From contig CM060704.1 in NCBI GenBank assembly GCA_030686995.1, positions 168,398,218 to 168,462,217 on the forward strand: a DNA stretch of 64,000 nucleotides, given 5' to 3'. The translations under genes were made by a program, and so were the position numbers. This document shows positions 23,834 to 34,675 of the stretch, piece by piece; position 1 is the first letter of the stretch, and each line of letters starts with the position of its first letter. Under the pieces are notes generated by a model. That model worked only from the letters and a program-made list of their open reading frames with translations, did not search any database and had not been told where the DNA came from. Source of the stretch: Artemisia argyi. Taxonomy: Eukaryota; Streptophyta; Magnoliopsida; Asterales; Asteraceae.

Positions 23834-24104
23834 TTTCGTAAAATTAGTATGGGGGTTTGTTAGATACGTGATGTTTATGTGATGTGATGTTTTGTTAGAT
23901 ACGTGATGTTTAGATCTAAAAAAAATAGATCCGTGATGTATCTCTGATGGTTTTGTTAGATACGTGATGTTTATGTGATGTGATGTTTATGTGGTGCTGG
24001 GGTGGTGGTTCTGTTAGATACGTGATGTTTACTTAATTGTGTGTGAGACATCAAGGTGATAAAGTGATGTTTCTGTGATGTTTGATGTTTATGGTGATGG
24101 TGTT

Positions 24105-24144
24105 GTTGACCACACACTAGTCTATTTTTTAGACAAACCCTCCC
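24105..24144. repeat. third copy of MULE terminal repeat, direct
   Basis: Matches 18627-18666 in the same orientation, including the CCCTCCC extension absent from the copy at 24968. It may mark an older boundary or an internal duplication. Confidence 0.7.
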
Positions 24145-24299
24145 TAAATGGCTATGATGATTTAAAAAAAATAAAAGCTTAATTTTGGCGTGGCATTTCC
24201 AAATGGATAGGCAATATATTTACAACCTTTGATGTTGCAGCCAATATGACAAAGGATTTAATGTAATCTGAGCCTTACCTCCCGTGTGTTAAATTATGA

Positions 24300-24780
24300 A
24301 TTCCACATTTTCACTTGTTTGTGATTCAGACTTGTGGTTGCTTCTTTGAGAGTTGCTCTGTGTTTCACTTGTTGTGATACTGCTTCTTGTGTTTCACTTG
24401 TGATACTGCTTCTTTCAGACTTGTGGTTAGTAACTTGTTCAGACTTGTGGTTGCTTAGTTGTTGTTTGTGATTCACACTTGTGTTAGTAACTTGTTTAGA
24501 CTTGTGGTTGCTTAGTTGTTTGTGATTTACACTTGTGTTTATAGTCCAGGATTGAATCCTGGGAATCCTTACTATTTGGCTTGTGATGTACCTTTTGAGA
24601 ATCCTGCTGTTTGGGCATGTGACTTTTGAGAACTTGTGCTGTTTGGGCATGTGACTTTTGAGAACTTGTGCTGTTTGGGCATGTGAACTTTTGAGAACTT
24701 GTGCAGTTTGGCATGTGAACTTTTCAGAACTTGAGAATCTTTGGCTGTGTAACTTGTAAATTTTGTAGGGTGTAGGCAAT
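24300..24780. repeat. complex tandem repeats
   Basis: Two arrays. At 24340-24545 a unit of roughly 60 bases built on ACTTGTGGTTGCTTAGTTG occurs about three times. At 24590-24735 a unit of about 32 bases built on TTTTGAGAACTTGTGCTG and GGGCATGTGA occurs about four times. They create a Ser/Lys/His-rich minus-strand frame that I do not regard as a gene. Confidence 0.75.
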
Positions 24781-24967
24781 GATGATTGGTTTACAATCTG
24801 AGCCGAGGCGATGACGAATGGTTTTTAAAACCGAATGGTATGGCGGAGTGATATTTTTATCACTTTCGCAACCTTCAAATCCGAGCCTTCTAAAAATTCC
24901 ACATTTGGCGATGACGATAACAATTATCCGAGCCTTTTGTTTGTGTTTGTCTCAATACTGCAGTTGT

Positions 24968-25010
24968 GTTTGTCTAAAAAATAGACTAGTGTGTGGTCAA
25001 CAAGGGCCTT
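24968..25010. repeat. MULE right terminal inverted repeat
   Basis: Inverted copy of 18618-18660 with one mismatch in 43 bases. Confidence 0.7.
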
Positions 25011-25163
25011 GTTTGCAGCTGTGTTTGTGTTTGCAGTTGTGTTTGTGACAAAAAAAAGAGGACTTGGCGATGACGATAACGGAAAAATCCGAGCCTTTGT
25101 TTTTCTCAATACTGCAGTTGGTTGTGTTGTGTTTTGTGTTTGCAGTTGTGTTTGTGTTTGTGA

Positions 25164-25200
<37 letters not shown>

Positions 25201-25222
25201 GCAGTTGTGTTTGTGTTTGTGA

Positions 25223-25265
<43 letters not shown>

Positions 25266-26177
25266 TACATAAAAAACAAACTTGGACAAAACAAACAAAA
25301 AAAAAAAAATAAAAAAAACCTAAAAGGACAACCACCTAAAAGGACAAAACCTGCAGCTATGGTAGTAGACTAACCTGCAGCTATGGTAGTAGACTACCGT
25401 GGGGTTAACACAACCCATTTTAAATCTTCAGTTCATGTGCTTAAATAGTATTTATCATCAAGTTGTAAATGGGGCAGAATAATGACATGACGTCACTTAA
25501 ATCAATTGCAATGATGCAATTATCATGATGTCATATAGCTTTCGTATTTGTGCGCGTGTGTTTATATAAATTCATTAATTCATATTTTTATCTTAATCTT
25601 TAACCTTTAACTACTATAAATCATTTAAACTTTTTTATTAACATAATTCTTAAAAAAACTAAAATTACATATTTTCTATTTGTATACTTTAGTTTTTAAA
25701 TTTTATAACATATAATAATTTAATATAATTAGTTGAATTTACTCATGACAATTAACATCATATTGTTATTAAATATATATTATAGTTGTGTAATTAAACT
25801 TTAGCTTATATTATGAATTCTAAAATATATATTAATTTTTGTTATTCCTTCCATAAAAACCCACGACACCGCTTGAAATTTCAATAAGTTCATTCGCAAA
25901 AAACAAAAAAAAAAAAATAAATAAATAAACTATAAGCCTAAGAAAATATATTAGTACGATTTAATTGCAAATAGGGGTGGAGCCAGGATTTATTATCAAG
26001 GGAGGCCGAAAAATGTAATGATATATCTTCCTAACAATATAGATAAAAAGAATAGTTTCTAACTTTATTTTGTCAACAAACAATAACAAATCTTTAATTA
26101 CTCGTAACAAATAAACTGCAACTTGGTTGTTTATTAGTTCAATGATTCCATGTACGTAACATGGTATCCTCAATCTC
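25011..26177. other. gene-free DNA with A-runs
   Basis: A 'gtttgcagttgtgtttgtg' unit recurs with long poly-A runs after two copies (25165-25196, 25224-25263). A 25-bp direct duplication, AACCTGCAGCTATGGTAGTA plus GACTA, lies at 25348-25397. The rest is AT-rich without features. Confidence 0.5.
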
Positions 26178-26471
26178 ATATATAGTTTTTATAATTTTTT
26201 TTTGAACGGCGAGTTAGTTGTTAGATGTTAGTTGTTAGTTGTTGGCTCGAGTTAGTGTCGCATCTTCGGGCAGAGATACGAACCGCGAGCCTCTCTTTAG
26301 GGGATAACTCCACTCCTATTTCCGATTTGCCTGATATCATTAGAGCTTGTGGTTCCCAAGTGAGGACTTCCCGGTCACCCAAACCTCTACTACTCTCACT
26401 TGAGCTCACTTAACTACTTAAGCCTTTACCACTAGACCACAAGCCCTAAGATGATATATAGTTTTTACAAT
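26178..26471 (-). mobile_element. tRNA-derived SINE with 18-bp target duplication
   Basis: The body (26196-26453) is flanked by ATATATAGTTTTTAYAAT at 26178-26195 and 26454-26471, one mismatch in 18. On the minus strand it starts with a canonical RNA polymerase III A box, TGGTCTAGTGGTAAAGG (26423-26439), and ends in an A tail next to the duplication. A B-box-like GGTTCGTATCTC lies at 26273-26284, unusually far from the A box. A closer weak candidate is GGTTTGGGTGACC near 26373. No coding capacity. Confidence 0.8.
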
Positions 26472-26768
26472 TGAACAGCTGAAGAAGGAAATAAGAACAT
26501 ATATAAGCAAAATATATTAAATAGTTTATTACTTAATGGTGAACATATATATATTTGTCAATAGTAAAAATAAGAAACAACTAAAACAATAGAAGTGGGG
26601 AAGAAAATCCAAAGTTAATTGTAATTATAAAAGAAAAGAAAGAAGGATAAAAACGTCAATTTATAAAATGATTACCGAAACTTTATATATTTATTTGTTG
26701 AATACAGTAGCAACTAAGATAAGAGATATATGTTCAAAGAGGTTGACTTTTTTTTCTTTATACGAGTA

Positions 26769-27164
26769 CTAGTTATAATGCCCGCGCACGCGCGGGTTTT
26801 TTTTTTAAATTTTTTTAATCATATATTTTTATTTATTAAAAAATAAATAATTTAATCTTTGTTTTGTTTGATTTATGATATTTAATTATAATTTTTTATT
26901 ATTAAATATGATTATTTGAAAATTTTAATACTAATTTTAATTGCATATTATCTATATTTTTTGTATTTATCTTCTACTTGTCTTAATTGCATCTTATCTA
27001 TATTTTTTGTATTTATCTTCTACTTGTGTTATGGATAAATATAAAATATTACCTAATAAGAAAATAACTTTTTTTTTTAAATAAAATTATTACTAAATAA
27101 GGTATAAATGCATTTTTTGAAATGGAAAATTCCCAATAAGGGTTTTATTGTATTATATAAAAGA
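26769..27164 (-). mobile_element. non-autonomous Helitron, 396 bp
   Basis: On the minus strand it starts TCTTTTATATAATAC after an A and ends CTAG before a T, the A/T target that Helitrons use. The 16-base hairpin CCCGCGCGTGCGCGGG lies eight bases before the CTAG. No terminal inverted repeats, no target duplication and no ORF. Confidence 0.75.
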
Positions 27165-28610
27165 TATATACGTATAATGTAGGGTTATCGGTAAATCAAT
27201 ATTCTATAAGAGGTTATTTATGTCTGAATTGTGGAAGAGCAAAGAAGTGATTTTATCATCTTATCTCTTCAAAAAAACAAACGGTCTTCATTTAATTTGT
27301 CTACCCGCCTGCAGACAAAAGTGGCAAAAAAGTACTTCACGAAAAAACCAAACAAGGCCCAAGTGTGTTTCCTAATTAAAGGTCACTTATTAAATCAATT
27401 AGCACATTTGAATTCGCTCAAAATTTTACTCTAAACAAGCTAAGTTTGAGCAAAATTAAAAATAAATTACAAGTTATACATAATTCTTGTCAGAGTAATT
27501 TGAACAAAGTTTTGAGATCAATCGCATCTTGACGTCGAAAATATACCATATGTTTCGAGTTGATAGATTCAATCGTGCGAATATTTGTAGCCATAACAGT
27601 TTTATTCCTCTTTGTTTCATCTTGTTTTACTTACAGACCGAGCCTCCTTAATCGTTTTCAACGACAAAAAGAAGTATTTTTCTTGTTTTAATAAGTTTTA
27701 ACTTTTAAGTATTTGATAAGGTTTTAGGGTGGCCAAATATTAGTTAAATTTTTGCAAGCTAGTTATTTACTAGAGTGTTTTATGTTGTTTTATGTTAACA
27801 TATGATAAACCCTATTTTTATTGAAAAGTTAGTGCATCAGTGAATAGAGGATTGATACTGATATATATCATCTTTTAGCATGAACTTTGTTTGATTTCTA
27901 TGTTTGTTTTAGCTCGATGTTATTAGATTGGTGATTTCCTTTATCGTATTATTAAAGTGTACAGCAAATATATAGATACAAGAATCAACTTGAAACCCTA
28001 TCAAATGGGTTTGGACGACATTGGTGAAAAGATAAATGTGACGATTATTGCAAGATTTGTAGCACAAAATCGAGTCCGGTTTGTATTTTTGAAGGCCAAC
28101 AAGAAGCCTATTTCAATTGTCCATTATATGGAGGAGGAGGAAAAAAAAAAAAAAAAAAACCCACCCCGATTGCCAAAAGTCTTGACCCGAGTGACAATAA
28201 TACAAGTCGTAGCTGAGACTTCTCAAAATAAATCAAGTTCCTAGAAACTGTGGGATCCGCCGACATGACAACTTAACGTCATCTGAATATTCAACATATT
28301 CTATATTTCATATTGATGGGTACATGTCAAATAGCTTCAGCTAGCCACACTCTCTTGTTTTCATTTGAAAATAGCTTGAGCTAGCCACACGCTTGATTAA
28401 TTGATAAGTCAAATTAATAACAAAAATATTCTCAACATGATTTGGTATACCTTGTAAACAAATACTGTATCATTTCTTTAAGTATATTTAATATACAACT
28501 CGTAATGTGTATAGAAGTCCGTGGAAACAATATCTATTTTTTTAATATCAAGTCGATAACTTTCACATTTTACACACAATTTACATATATCAATTTATAT
28601 ATAATTTATA
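27165..28610. other. gene-free DNA
   Basis: Holds the diverged repeat related to 15675-15810 (27490-27655) and a short duplication of ATAGCTT-AGCTAGCCACAC at 28326-28391. A 95-codon plus frame at 27957-28244 contains a run of Lys from poly-A and is not convincing. Confidence 0.4.
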
Positions 28611-28730
28611 CTAGACGAGTACCCGTGCATAGCAACGGGATTTTATAGCGACAGATAGTTTATTGATAAAAAAGTTTATAAGTTATAAACGAAAAATAAT
28701 AAAATTTGAAAATTTTGGTAATTTAACATA

Positions 28731-29213
28731 ATGTTTTGAAACCCGGTTCGACCCGGTTGAACCGTTTCGGTCGAAAAATGGATCGATTTAAACCGGGTCA
28801 ACTTGCTAGGTTGGGTCAAAAACGGGGCAAATTAAACTGGGTCAACCCGTCCGGGTTTGAAGCGTTCCAGGTCAACCCGGTTTTTGTTTTAATTGGTTAT
28901 ATTTAATTTGATAGATATGTTTTTAATTAGTTGTACAATGTGAATAAATCATTGTACTTTTAAGTAATGGATAATGTTTTGAAACCCGGTTCGACCCGGG
29001 TGGTCGAAAAATGGGTCGTTTTAAACAGGGTCAACTTGCTAGGTTGGGTCGAAAATGGGATAAATTAAACCGGGACAACTCGCCGTGTTTAAAGCGTCCT
29101 AAGTCAACCCAGTTTGTGTTTTAATTGGTTGTATTTAATTTTAATTTGGTAGATATGTTTTTAATTGGTTGTAAAATGTGAATAAATCATTGTACTTTTA
29201 AGTAATGGGGTGT
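28731..29213. repeat. 242-bp tandem duplication
   Basis: Two units begin ATGTTTTGAAACCCGGTTCG at 28731 and 28973 and end near TTTTAAGTAATGG. They contain inverted CCGGGT/ACCCGG words. The units have diverged, so the duplication is not recent. Confidence 0.85.
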
Positions 29214-29228
29214 TTTAATAAGAGTATT

Positions 29229-29614
29229 AAGGATCCAGTGAGAAGAAAACTTAAAATGAGAAAGATGAGAAATAATTATAACCACACATTTGAAATGTAT
29301 CGACTTGATTTAGATGCATCTCTATTCATTTAGATGCATCCCAATTAGTTTCGAAATTGATTTTGAAGTGAAAACGATGCAAAGTAGTACTAACAACAAA
29401 TTTGACACGCAGAGGACGAAAAATGTGTAGGATTCGTCTAACTTGATGAAATGCATCTAATATATGTATATGCATCTAATTTTTTGCTAGAAAATATATT
29501 ATGGTGCATCTAAAAGACTGGGGATGCATCTAATTCAAGTCGATGCATCTCAAATATGTAGTTATAATTATTTCTCATCCTTCTCATTTTAAGTTTTCTT
29601 CTCATTTGATCCTT
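29229..29614. mobile_element. MITE with about 95-bp terminal inverted repeats
   Basis: Left end AAGGATCCAGTGAGAAG; right end complements as AAGGATCAAATGAGAAG. The arms match over about 95 bases with few mismatches. The inner part carries six or more copies of TGCATC, several as the palindrome GATGCATC. Long repeats and termini suggest a Mutator-type MITE. Confidence 0.8.
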
Positions 29615-29713
29615 AGTCTTTCCTTATATACATTTTTCAACATTCCACAATATTGACTATTCCACTTTTTCACTTTTCACTTTTGACCATTTTTTCATTA
29701 TAGATAGTATAGA

Positions 29714-31163
29714 TTAACATAAGTTTGCACAGTCTTTAGTTCAGGAAAAAAAAAATATGTTTACACAATTTATACAGTTTACAACAAATTTATAAATCAA
29801 TTAAACACGATATAAATTAATATATGATATATATGAATATTTATTACCCTATATACATTAATCGTAGGAAACGACACCATTTTATACATGCCTAAAACGA
29901 CGCCGTTTTGTGATTTTACTTTTCATTGTCGGTTGGATGAAACAGTGCTGTTTAGTGTGCGTTTTGCGTTTAGGCTAAAAACGAGGTCGTTTTTCCCCCT
30001 GTATATGTGTCTTAAATACATCGCACAAACAAACATGTGTGATTCAGATCATCAATTTCTTTTTAAACTTAGATGCAAGATGATGACACATAGTGTGTCT
30101 CATTTTGGGATTGAAAGAGGGGGAATGTTACTCATGCGAACATAATTTTTGTTATGAGAAAGGAAGAAGATTACACATGCATACCTTTGATTGCGATTAG
30201 GAGGTTGATTCCTACTGCGAATTGTAAGTTTATTTTAGGTTAGTGTTTGTGTTTTTTTTTTCTTTTTTTTTTGAAGTTAAAATTTTATGTCGACTGATTT
30301 GTGTGTTTGGTGTTTTTTTGATGAAGAATGACGTGTTTTAAACTTAGATGTGCCTTTTTAACTCGGATGTGATATGTGCTACTAGTAGTGTATTGATTCT
30401 AAGTTGTGCGATGTGCTACATGTTTATGTTGGGTTTGTGTATTTTTTTCTCATAGGTGTTGACTCTCTGCATTTTTTGAAATGTGTTGTCTTAAGTGTTT
30501 AGTGGTAATGTTACAAAAAAAGAGCCGTTGGGTTAATGTAAGGGGCTATCCAGTTATAAAATTTGAGTATTTGTTGTACTTTTGGCTAACTTGAAATCGT
30601 TTGTATCTTGGTTGCGCAGCTTTTTGGGGTGAAAATGATTATGGTCCTTATGGATACTTTATTTACTTTCAGTTTATGTGCGTATTTATGTTTATCAGTT
30701 AGTTATATTAAGTTACTTTTGTAACCGCTTACATATATTAATGCCTTTGTATTTGATAGAAAATGTGTAAGACAGAAAGTGCTTGATCGAATCCACAAAA
30801 CATATTATTAGTAAAGTGTTTTTATGTGGTAAAGAGAGGGGTTTGTTCATTGTTGATGATTTGGTGTCTGGTAAGCCGCTATTCAAAGGTGTCTTGGATT
30901 TTTTATTGCGAGGGAGCCTGTCTGTGCATCAATCGTTCATCCAGTTTTCAGTCGAGTACTGAGTTATCGGGGTTTCTACTTATAAAAGAGTCTTTGTGTT
31001 GAATTATATAATGACGTTTTATCTCTTAAATTTCCTTTGGGTGGTGCTAAACTGGCTATGATGATTTGAACAATTTATGGTTTTTGCCAGGCAGAATCTA
31101 AATGGCATAAAATGCAACAAGCTTTTGCAACCAATGCATGTGTATTCTGACATAAGCAAAAAA
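29714..31163. other. gene-free DNA
   Basis: AT-rich DNA with scattered short frames and splice-like signals (30220-30960) but no protein I recognise. A copia element inserts at its right edge in an A run. Confidence 0.4.
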
Positions 31164-31526
31164 TGTTAGAATATTAGTGTGTAATAGTTAGGATATAGGT
31201 TTAGGGGGTTAATTGTATTTTAGCTCAAACTTAAGGAGGTTAGTCACGTATTAGGAAAGTTCCTAACCTCCTCAATTGTAGAATCATTGTTCACTAAGGA
31301 TTAGGTTTCTCCCTCCTCATTCTCTATAAATAGGGATGAGGGGGTGAGGTTTTAATTGTACCTTCTTTTCTTGCTCACGTTTAATAAACGTTTGAGTGTA
31401 AAATATCTCGTGTGTGTTGGTGCCACTCGGCAATAAGGGATCATAACCCTTTGCCGAGGTCTTGTTGGAGTAGTTCTTGATTCGTGGTTCCGCTCTAGAA
31501 ATCAGTTTGTTGGATTTCTTCCAACA
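31164..31526 (+). repeat. 5' LTR of compact copia element
   Basis: Starts TGTTAGAATATTAG and ends TTCCAACA. Confidence 0.93.
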
Positions 31527-31528
31527 AT

Positions 31529-31541
31529 TGGTATCAGAGCC
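31529..31541 (+). other. primer-binding site, tRNA-iMet
   Basis: TGGTATCAGAGCC two bases after the LTR end. Confidence 0.93.
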
Positions 31542-32305
31542 TGGTTCGAGAAGAACGAATCACACAACGTGGATAGAGCTAAAACAAGAGAAATGAGTGA
31601 ACCGGGTCTGGCTCGTCGGTTACTGCGCAGTCGTGGGAAAATTGGCGTTGCGGGTTCGTTAACCGTTGGATTTCTACGAAATTCGAACCGTAGGTTGAAG
31701 ACACATAGATCTAGGATCGCACCAGAGGGATCTTGCATCGGAGCTTCCAGGAAAGAGATATAGGTTGTCGAATTTTCTGGTTTGGTTGTTGTGTTCTTTG
31801 TCGTTTTCGGTTATTGTTTGGCTATAGTTGTGTAGATTACACGGTTTAAGGTTTCTAGGTTTTCGAGTCAAGATTACTTGGGCAACAAGGTTCTTGGAGT
31901 TGTCTTGCAAGGAGGTGGATCGAATCTCCTAGGGTTATAGGAAATCGTTTTCTTTTGTCACAAGGTTCTTGAAGTTTCGGTTTTGAGCTTCAAATGTGAC
32001 AAGGTTTTGCAAGAAGTTTCAACTTCAAGTTTTCGGTTTTTTGGAATTCAAGTCTTGGTGGTTCTTGGAAGGCAAGTAAGGTTTAGCTTTGTCTTGGGAT
32101 TCAAGAAAAGTGATTACTTGGAGTACAAGGTATATCAAGGTTGTAGACTTGAGGTGGAAAGATCGAAGCTTTAGGGTTTTTCTAAAGGTTAGTAGATCAA
32201 TTATTACAAGAAATCGGATTTAGCACACGGCTTGTGAGACTTGTTGGTAAAGTTGGTTAAAAAGCAACTTAACAAGATTTGTAGCAAGGTTAAAGAAGAG
32301 CTAGT

Positions 32306-33586
32306 ATGAATACTAGGTTAAATATCGAAAAGCTCGATAGGAATAGTATACAAAAGCATGGAGGTTCAAAACAAGTTGGATTCAAGCAACTTGGTCATAA
32401 ACAAGTTGGGTTCAAAAAACTTGGTCATAAACAAGTTAGGTTCAAACAACTTGGTCATAAACAAGTTGGGTTCAAACAATTTGGTCCTGGTGTTAAAACA
32501 GGAGTCCATGGAGTACAGGTTGATAAACGTGTTTGGTTTGAGGTGGAACTGCAGGGAGCTCAGGGGAATCGTGAAGCTGAGGATGTTCAGGTTAGTAACG
32601 ATGATGCTGCAGTAGCTCAAAGACGGTTGGAGGACAAGCAACTTGAAGAAAAGACAAACACGGACTGCTTGGTAAAAGAGCAGGAAAAGTTACACGTTGG
32701 TATAAAGGTGGGGGCGGAGATTACGGTAACCAAAGTACCTGGTCAAGAGGGTACAGAGGGTAATGTTGCTGAAAGGTATAGAGGTGACAGTAATATGGCT
32801 GCTTCAGGAGTTGCTGGAGTGATAAATGAAGATGCACATGAGTCATTGACTTTCAGGGATACAGTTGCTTGTGAGGTAATTTCCAAGTGGATGGCTGTAA
32901 TGAAAGAAGATATGGATAATCGGCCTAGTATGTGTATGCTCAGCAACGGTTTCAGGCGAAGCAGTGACGACAGTAACATATATTACTGGAACTATGCACA
33001 AGGTGTGTTCATATATCTATTCCTCCATATAGATTATACGGGGTTTACTTGCGAAAGCAAGGCTGAGATCTGGGTTACCAAGGGTTTGCTGGATGAAGCA
33101 AAGGAAATTATACTTGGTATGGAGATCTTAAGGACTCAGAGTGGTAATACTCTGAGGGTGTCACGATTCAGGTTTTCTAACAGGATGTCGGTTCGAATAT
33201 TGTTGGGAGGACACTCTACGCTGTCGTTAGAGGATGGTCTATCAAGGAATCGTGATGAAGAAAAGAAGAGTAAGGGGTCATGTATATATGCAGTTGGAAG
33301 TCATAAGAATCAATTTGTCTGCACGAGACCTGACATAACATCAGCGGATGTGAGAATGTTGGATAATTTTGATCGTGGATTACAGATGGACGTACATGCT
33401 TTTGTGGATTCTGACTACATCATGGGTAGATCAATCACAATGTACGGGTTTATGATACAGGAATGTGCGGTGAGCTGGGAAGCTATGTTGCGGCACATGA
33501 TGACTTTGTTAACAATTGAAGCGGGGTATATGACACTTGCTGGAGAATTAAAGGAGAATACATGGCTAAAGGGACTCTCTACATAG
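32306..33586 (+). CDS. chimeric copia remnant protein (RT thumb and RNase H leftovers)
   Basis: An uninterrupted 426-residue frame. Residues about 22-61 are four copies of the ten-residue repeat KQVGFKQLGH. Residues 70-200 are charged and low in known motifs. From about 265 there are recognisable copia pol scraps: DEAKEIILGMEILRTQSG (end of RT), CTRPDI, then RNase H-like DVHAFVDSDYIMGRSITMYG, SWEAM and TIEAGYMTLAGE. The RT YXDD box and most RNase H acidic residues are absent, so it cannot be an enzyme of the usual kind. I recall closely similar frames in Tanacetum, which suggests the chimera propagated as a family. Function unknown; it may be only a relic kept open by recent amplification. 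Confidence 0.7.
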   Translation: MNTRLNIEKLDRNSIQKHGGSKQVGFKQLGHKQVGFKKLGHKQVRFKQLGHKQVGFKQFGPGVKTGVHGVQVDKRVWFEVELQGAQGNREAEDVQVSNDDAAVAQRRLEDKQLEEKTNTDCLVKEQEKLHVGIKVGAEITVTKVPGQEGTEGNVAERYRGDSNMAASGVAGVINEDAHESLTFRDTVACEVISKWMAVMKEDMDNRPSMCMLSNGFRRSSDDSNIYYWNYAQGVFIYLFLHIDYTGFTCESKAEIWVTKGLLDEAKEIILGMEILRTQSGNTLRVSRFRFSNRMSVRILLGGHSTLSLEDGLSRNRDEEKKSKGSCIYAVGSHKNQFVCTRPDITSADVRMLDNFDRGLQMDVHAFVDSDYIMGRSITMYGFMIQECAVSWEAMLRHMMTLLTIEAGYMTLAGELKENTWLKGLST

Positions 33587-33722
33587 TTAGGATTTGAGCT
33601 AAGGTTAGTAGCGGGTATTGCTACTGGTGCCTTGACGAAGGCGGTCCCCGGTCCGAGGTTCCAGCACTGGTTGAAGCTGCTGCGTATCGGAGAAGGCTAA
33701 CTATTACCACTAAGGTGGAAAT

Positions 33723-34085
33723 TGTTAGAATATTAGTGTGTAATAGTTAGGATATAGGTTTAGGGGGTTAATTGTATTTTAGCTCAAACTTAAGGAGGTT
33801 AGTCACGTATTAGGAAAGTTCCTAACCTCCTCAATTGTAGAATCCTTGTTCACTAAGGATTAGGTTTCTCCCCCCTCATTCTCTATAAATAGGGATGAGG
33901 GGGTGAGGTTTTAATTGTACCTTCTTTTCTTGCTCACGTTTAATAAACGTTTGAGTGTAAAATATCTCGTGTGTGTTGGTGCCACTCGGCATTAAGGGAT
34001 CATAACCCTTTGCCGAGGTCTTGTTGGAGTAGTTCTTGATTCGTGGTTCTGCTCTAGAAATCAGTTTGTTGGATTTCTTCCAACA
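33723..34085 (+). repeat. 3' LTR of compact copia element
   Basis: Same length and termini as the 5' copy. Differences seen near 33843, 33872, 33992 and 34050. Confidence 0.93.
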
Positions 34086-34675
34086 AAAAAACTGTGCCAA
34101 AGGTTGTTTAAGGGTTGCCTATGATAGGCCTTTACCGATTCAAGCTGTCTATTTTTTAGGTTGTTAAAAAACCATGTCCTTTACCTCAATGTTTCTTGAG
34201 TATTTCACGGTCAACTATTGGTCCCTGATATTTTGTGATTTTTGAATGTTGTAGACTAGTATGATGCCGTTTCATCTTTGGAAATAACATTGGTAAAAAA
34301 CGATGTAGTTCGAGAATCTCTTTTACTCGGTACACACGATCATTATATATATACACAGACACACGATCGTTAACTTAGAAAATATACGATAATGTGACCC
34401 TCATTCGAGAATTAAATGAATACACCCGAGTACATACGTCTAAGTTGAGAGTTGAATGTACACAACCTTAGTTTATGTGTCACGCTGTCGCTTGATATCA
34501 CTAAGCCAAAAGCCTAATTCATGAGTTATATATGAAAAAAGTAATGTAAACACACGAATCTCTTTATTCTCTTACCTATTTCACCACATTGACGTACTAC
34601 TCAAAATATATACCACCACACCATCGCCACCACGATCACCTAGAAACTATACATGTACATTACAAATGTATGTAG

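Larger units (their letters stand above)
18618..25010 (-). mobile_element. Mutator-like element with OTU-fused transposase and GRF gene
   Basis: A 43-bp inverted repeat (18618-18660 and 24968-25010, 42 of 43 matching) encloses a Mutator-type transposase gene and a GRF zinc-finger gene, both on the minus strand. The repeats begin AAGGCCCTTG on each side. No 9-bp target duplication is visible outside them. A third, direct copy of the inner part lies at 24105-24144, so the right boundary may be complex. The right third is low-complexity DNA. The element sits directly upstream of the host membrane-protein gene, in the same orientation. Confidence 0.7.
28611..29713 (-). mobile_element. non-autonomous Helitron, 1.1 kb, with nested MITE
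   Basis: On the minus strand it starts TCTATACTATCTATAATG after an A and ends CTAG before a T. The hairpin CCCGTTGC-TATGC-ACGGG lies seven bases before the CTAG. It contains a 242-bp tandem duplication (28731-29213) and an inserted MITE (29229-29614). No coding sequence. Confidence 0.75.
31164..34085 (+). mobile_element. compact non-autonomous copia element, 2.9 kb
   Basis: LTRs of 363 bp (31164-31526 and 33723-34085) differ at about four positions. Five A residues flank each side, consistent with a target duplication, though the site is an A run. A tRNA-iMet primer-binding site follows the 5' LTR, and the purine-rich TAAGGTGGAAAT precedes the 3' LTR. The LTR has TATAAATAG at 31325. Inside there is one long ORF built from copia remnants (32306-33586). 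No gag knuckle, integrase core or RT active site remains. Confidence 0.9.

Noticed and set aside
24294..24779. 161-codon minus ORF with repeated Lys/His/Ser words
   Set aside because: Produced by the tandem repeats; no start context or family match.
24924..25335. Poly-Phe and poly-Lys ORFs
   Set aside because: Translations of A-runs.
26221..26413. Short ORFs on both strands in the SINE
   Set aside because: The region is a pol III retroposon body; frames are incidental.
27957..28244. Plus ORF briefly considered as a replication protein A (Helitron) remnant
   Set aside because: The resemblance was too weak, and the second half is poly-Lys from an A-run.
31502..31763. ORFs across the copia primer-binding site and leader
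   Set aside because: They overlap the LTR end and primer-binding site and have no gag features.
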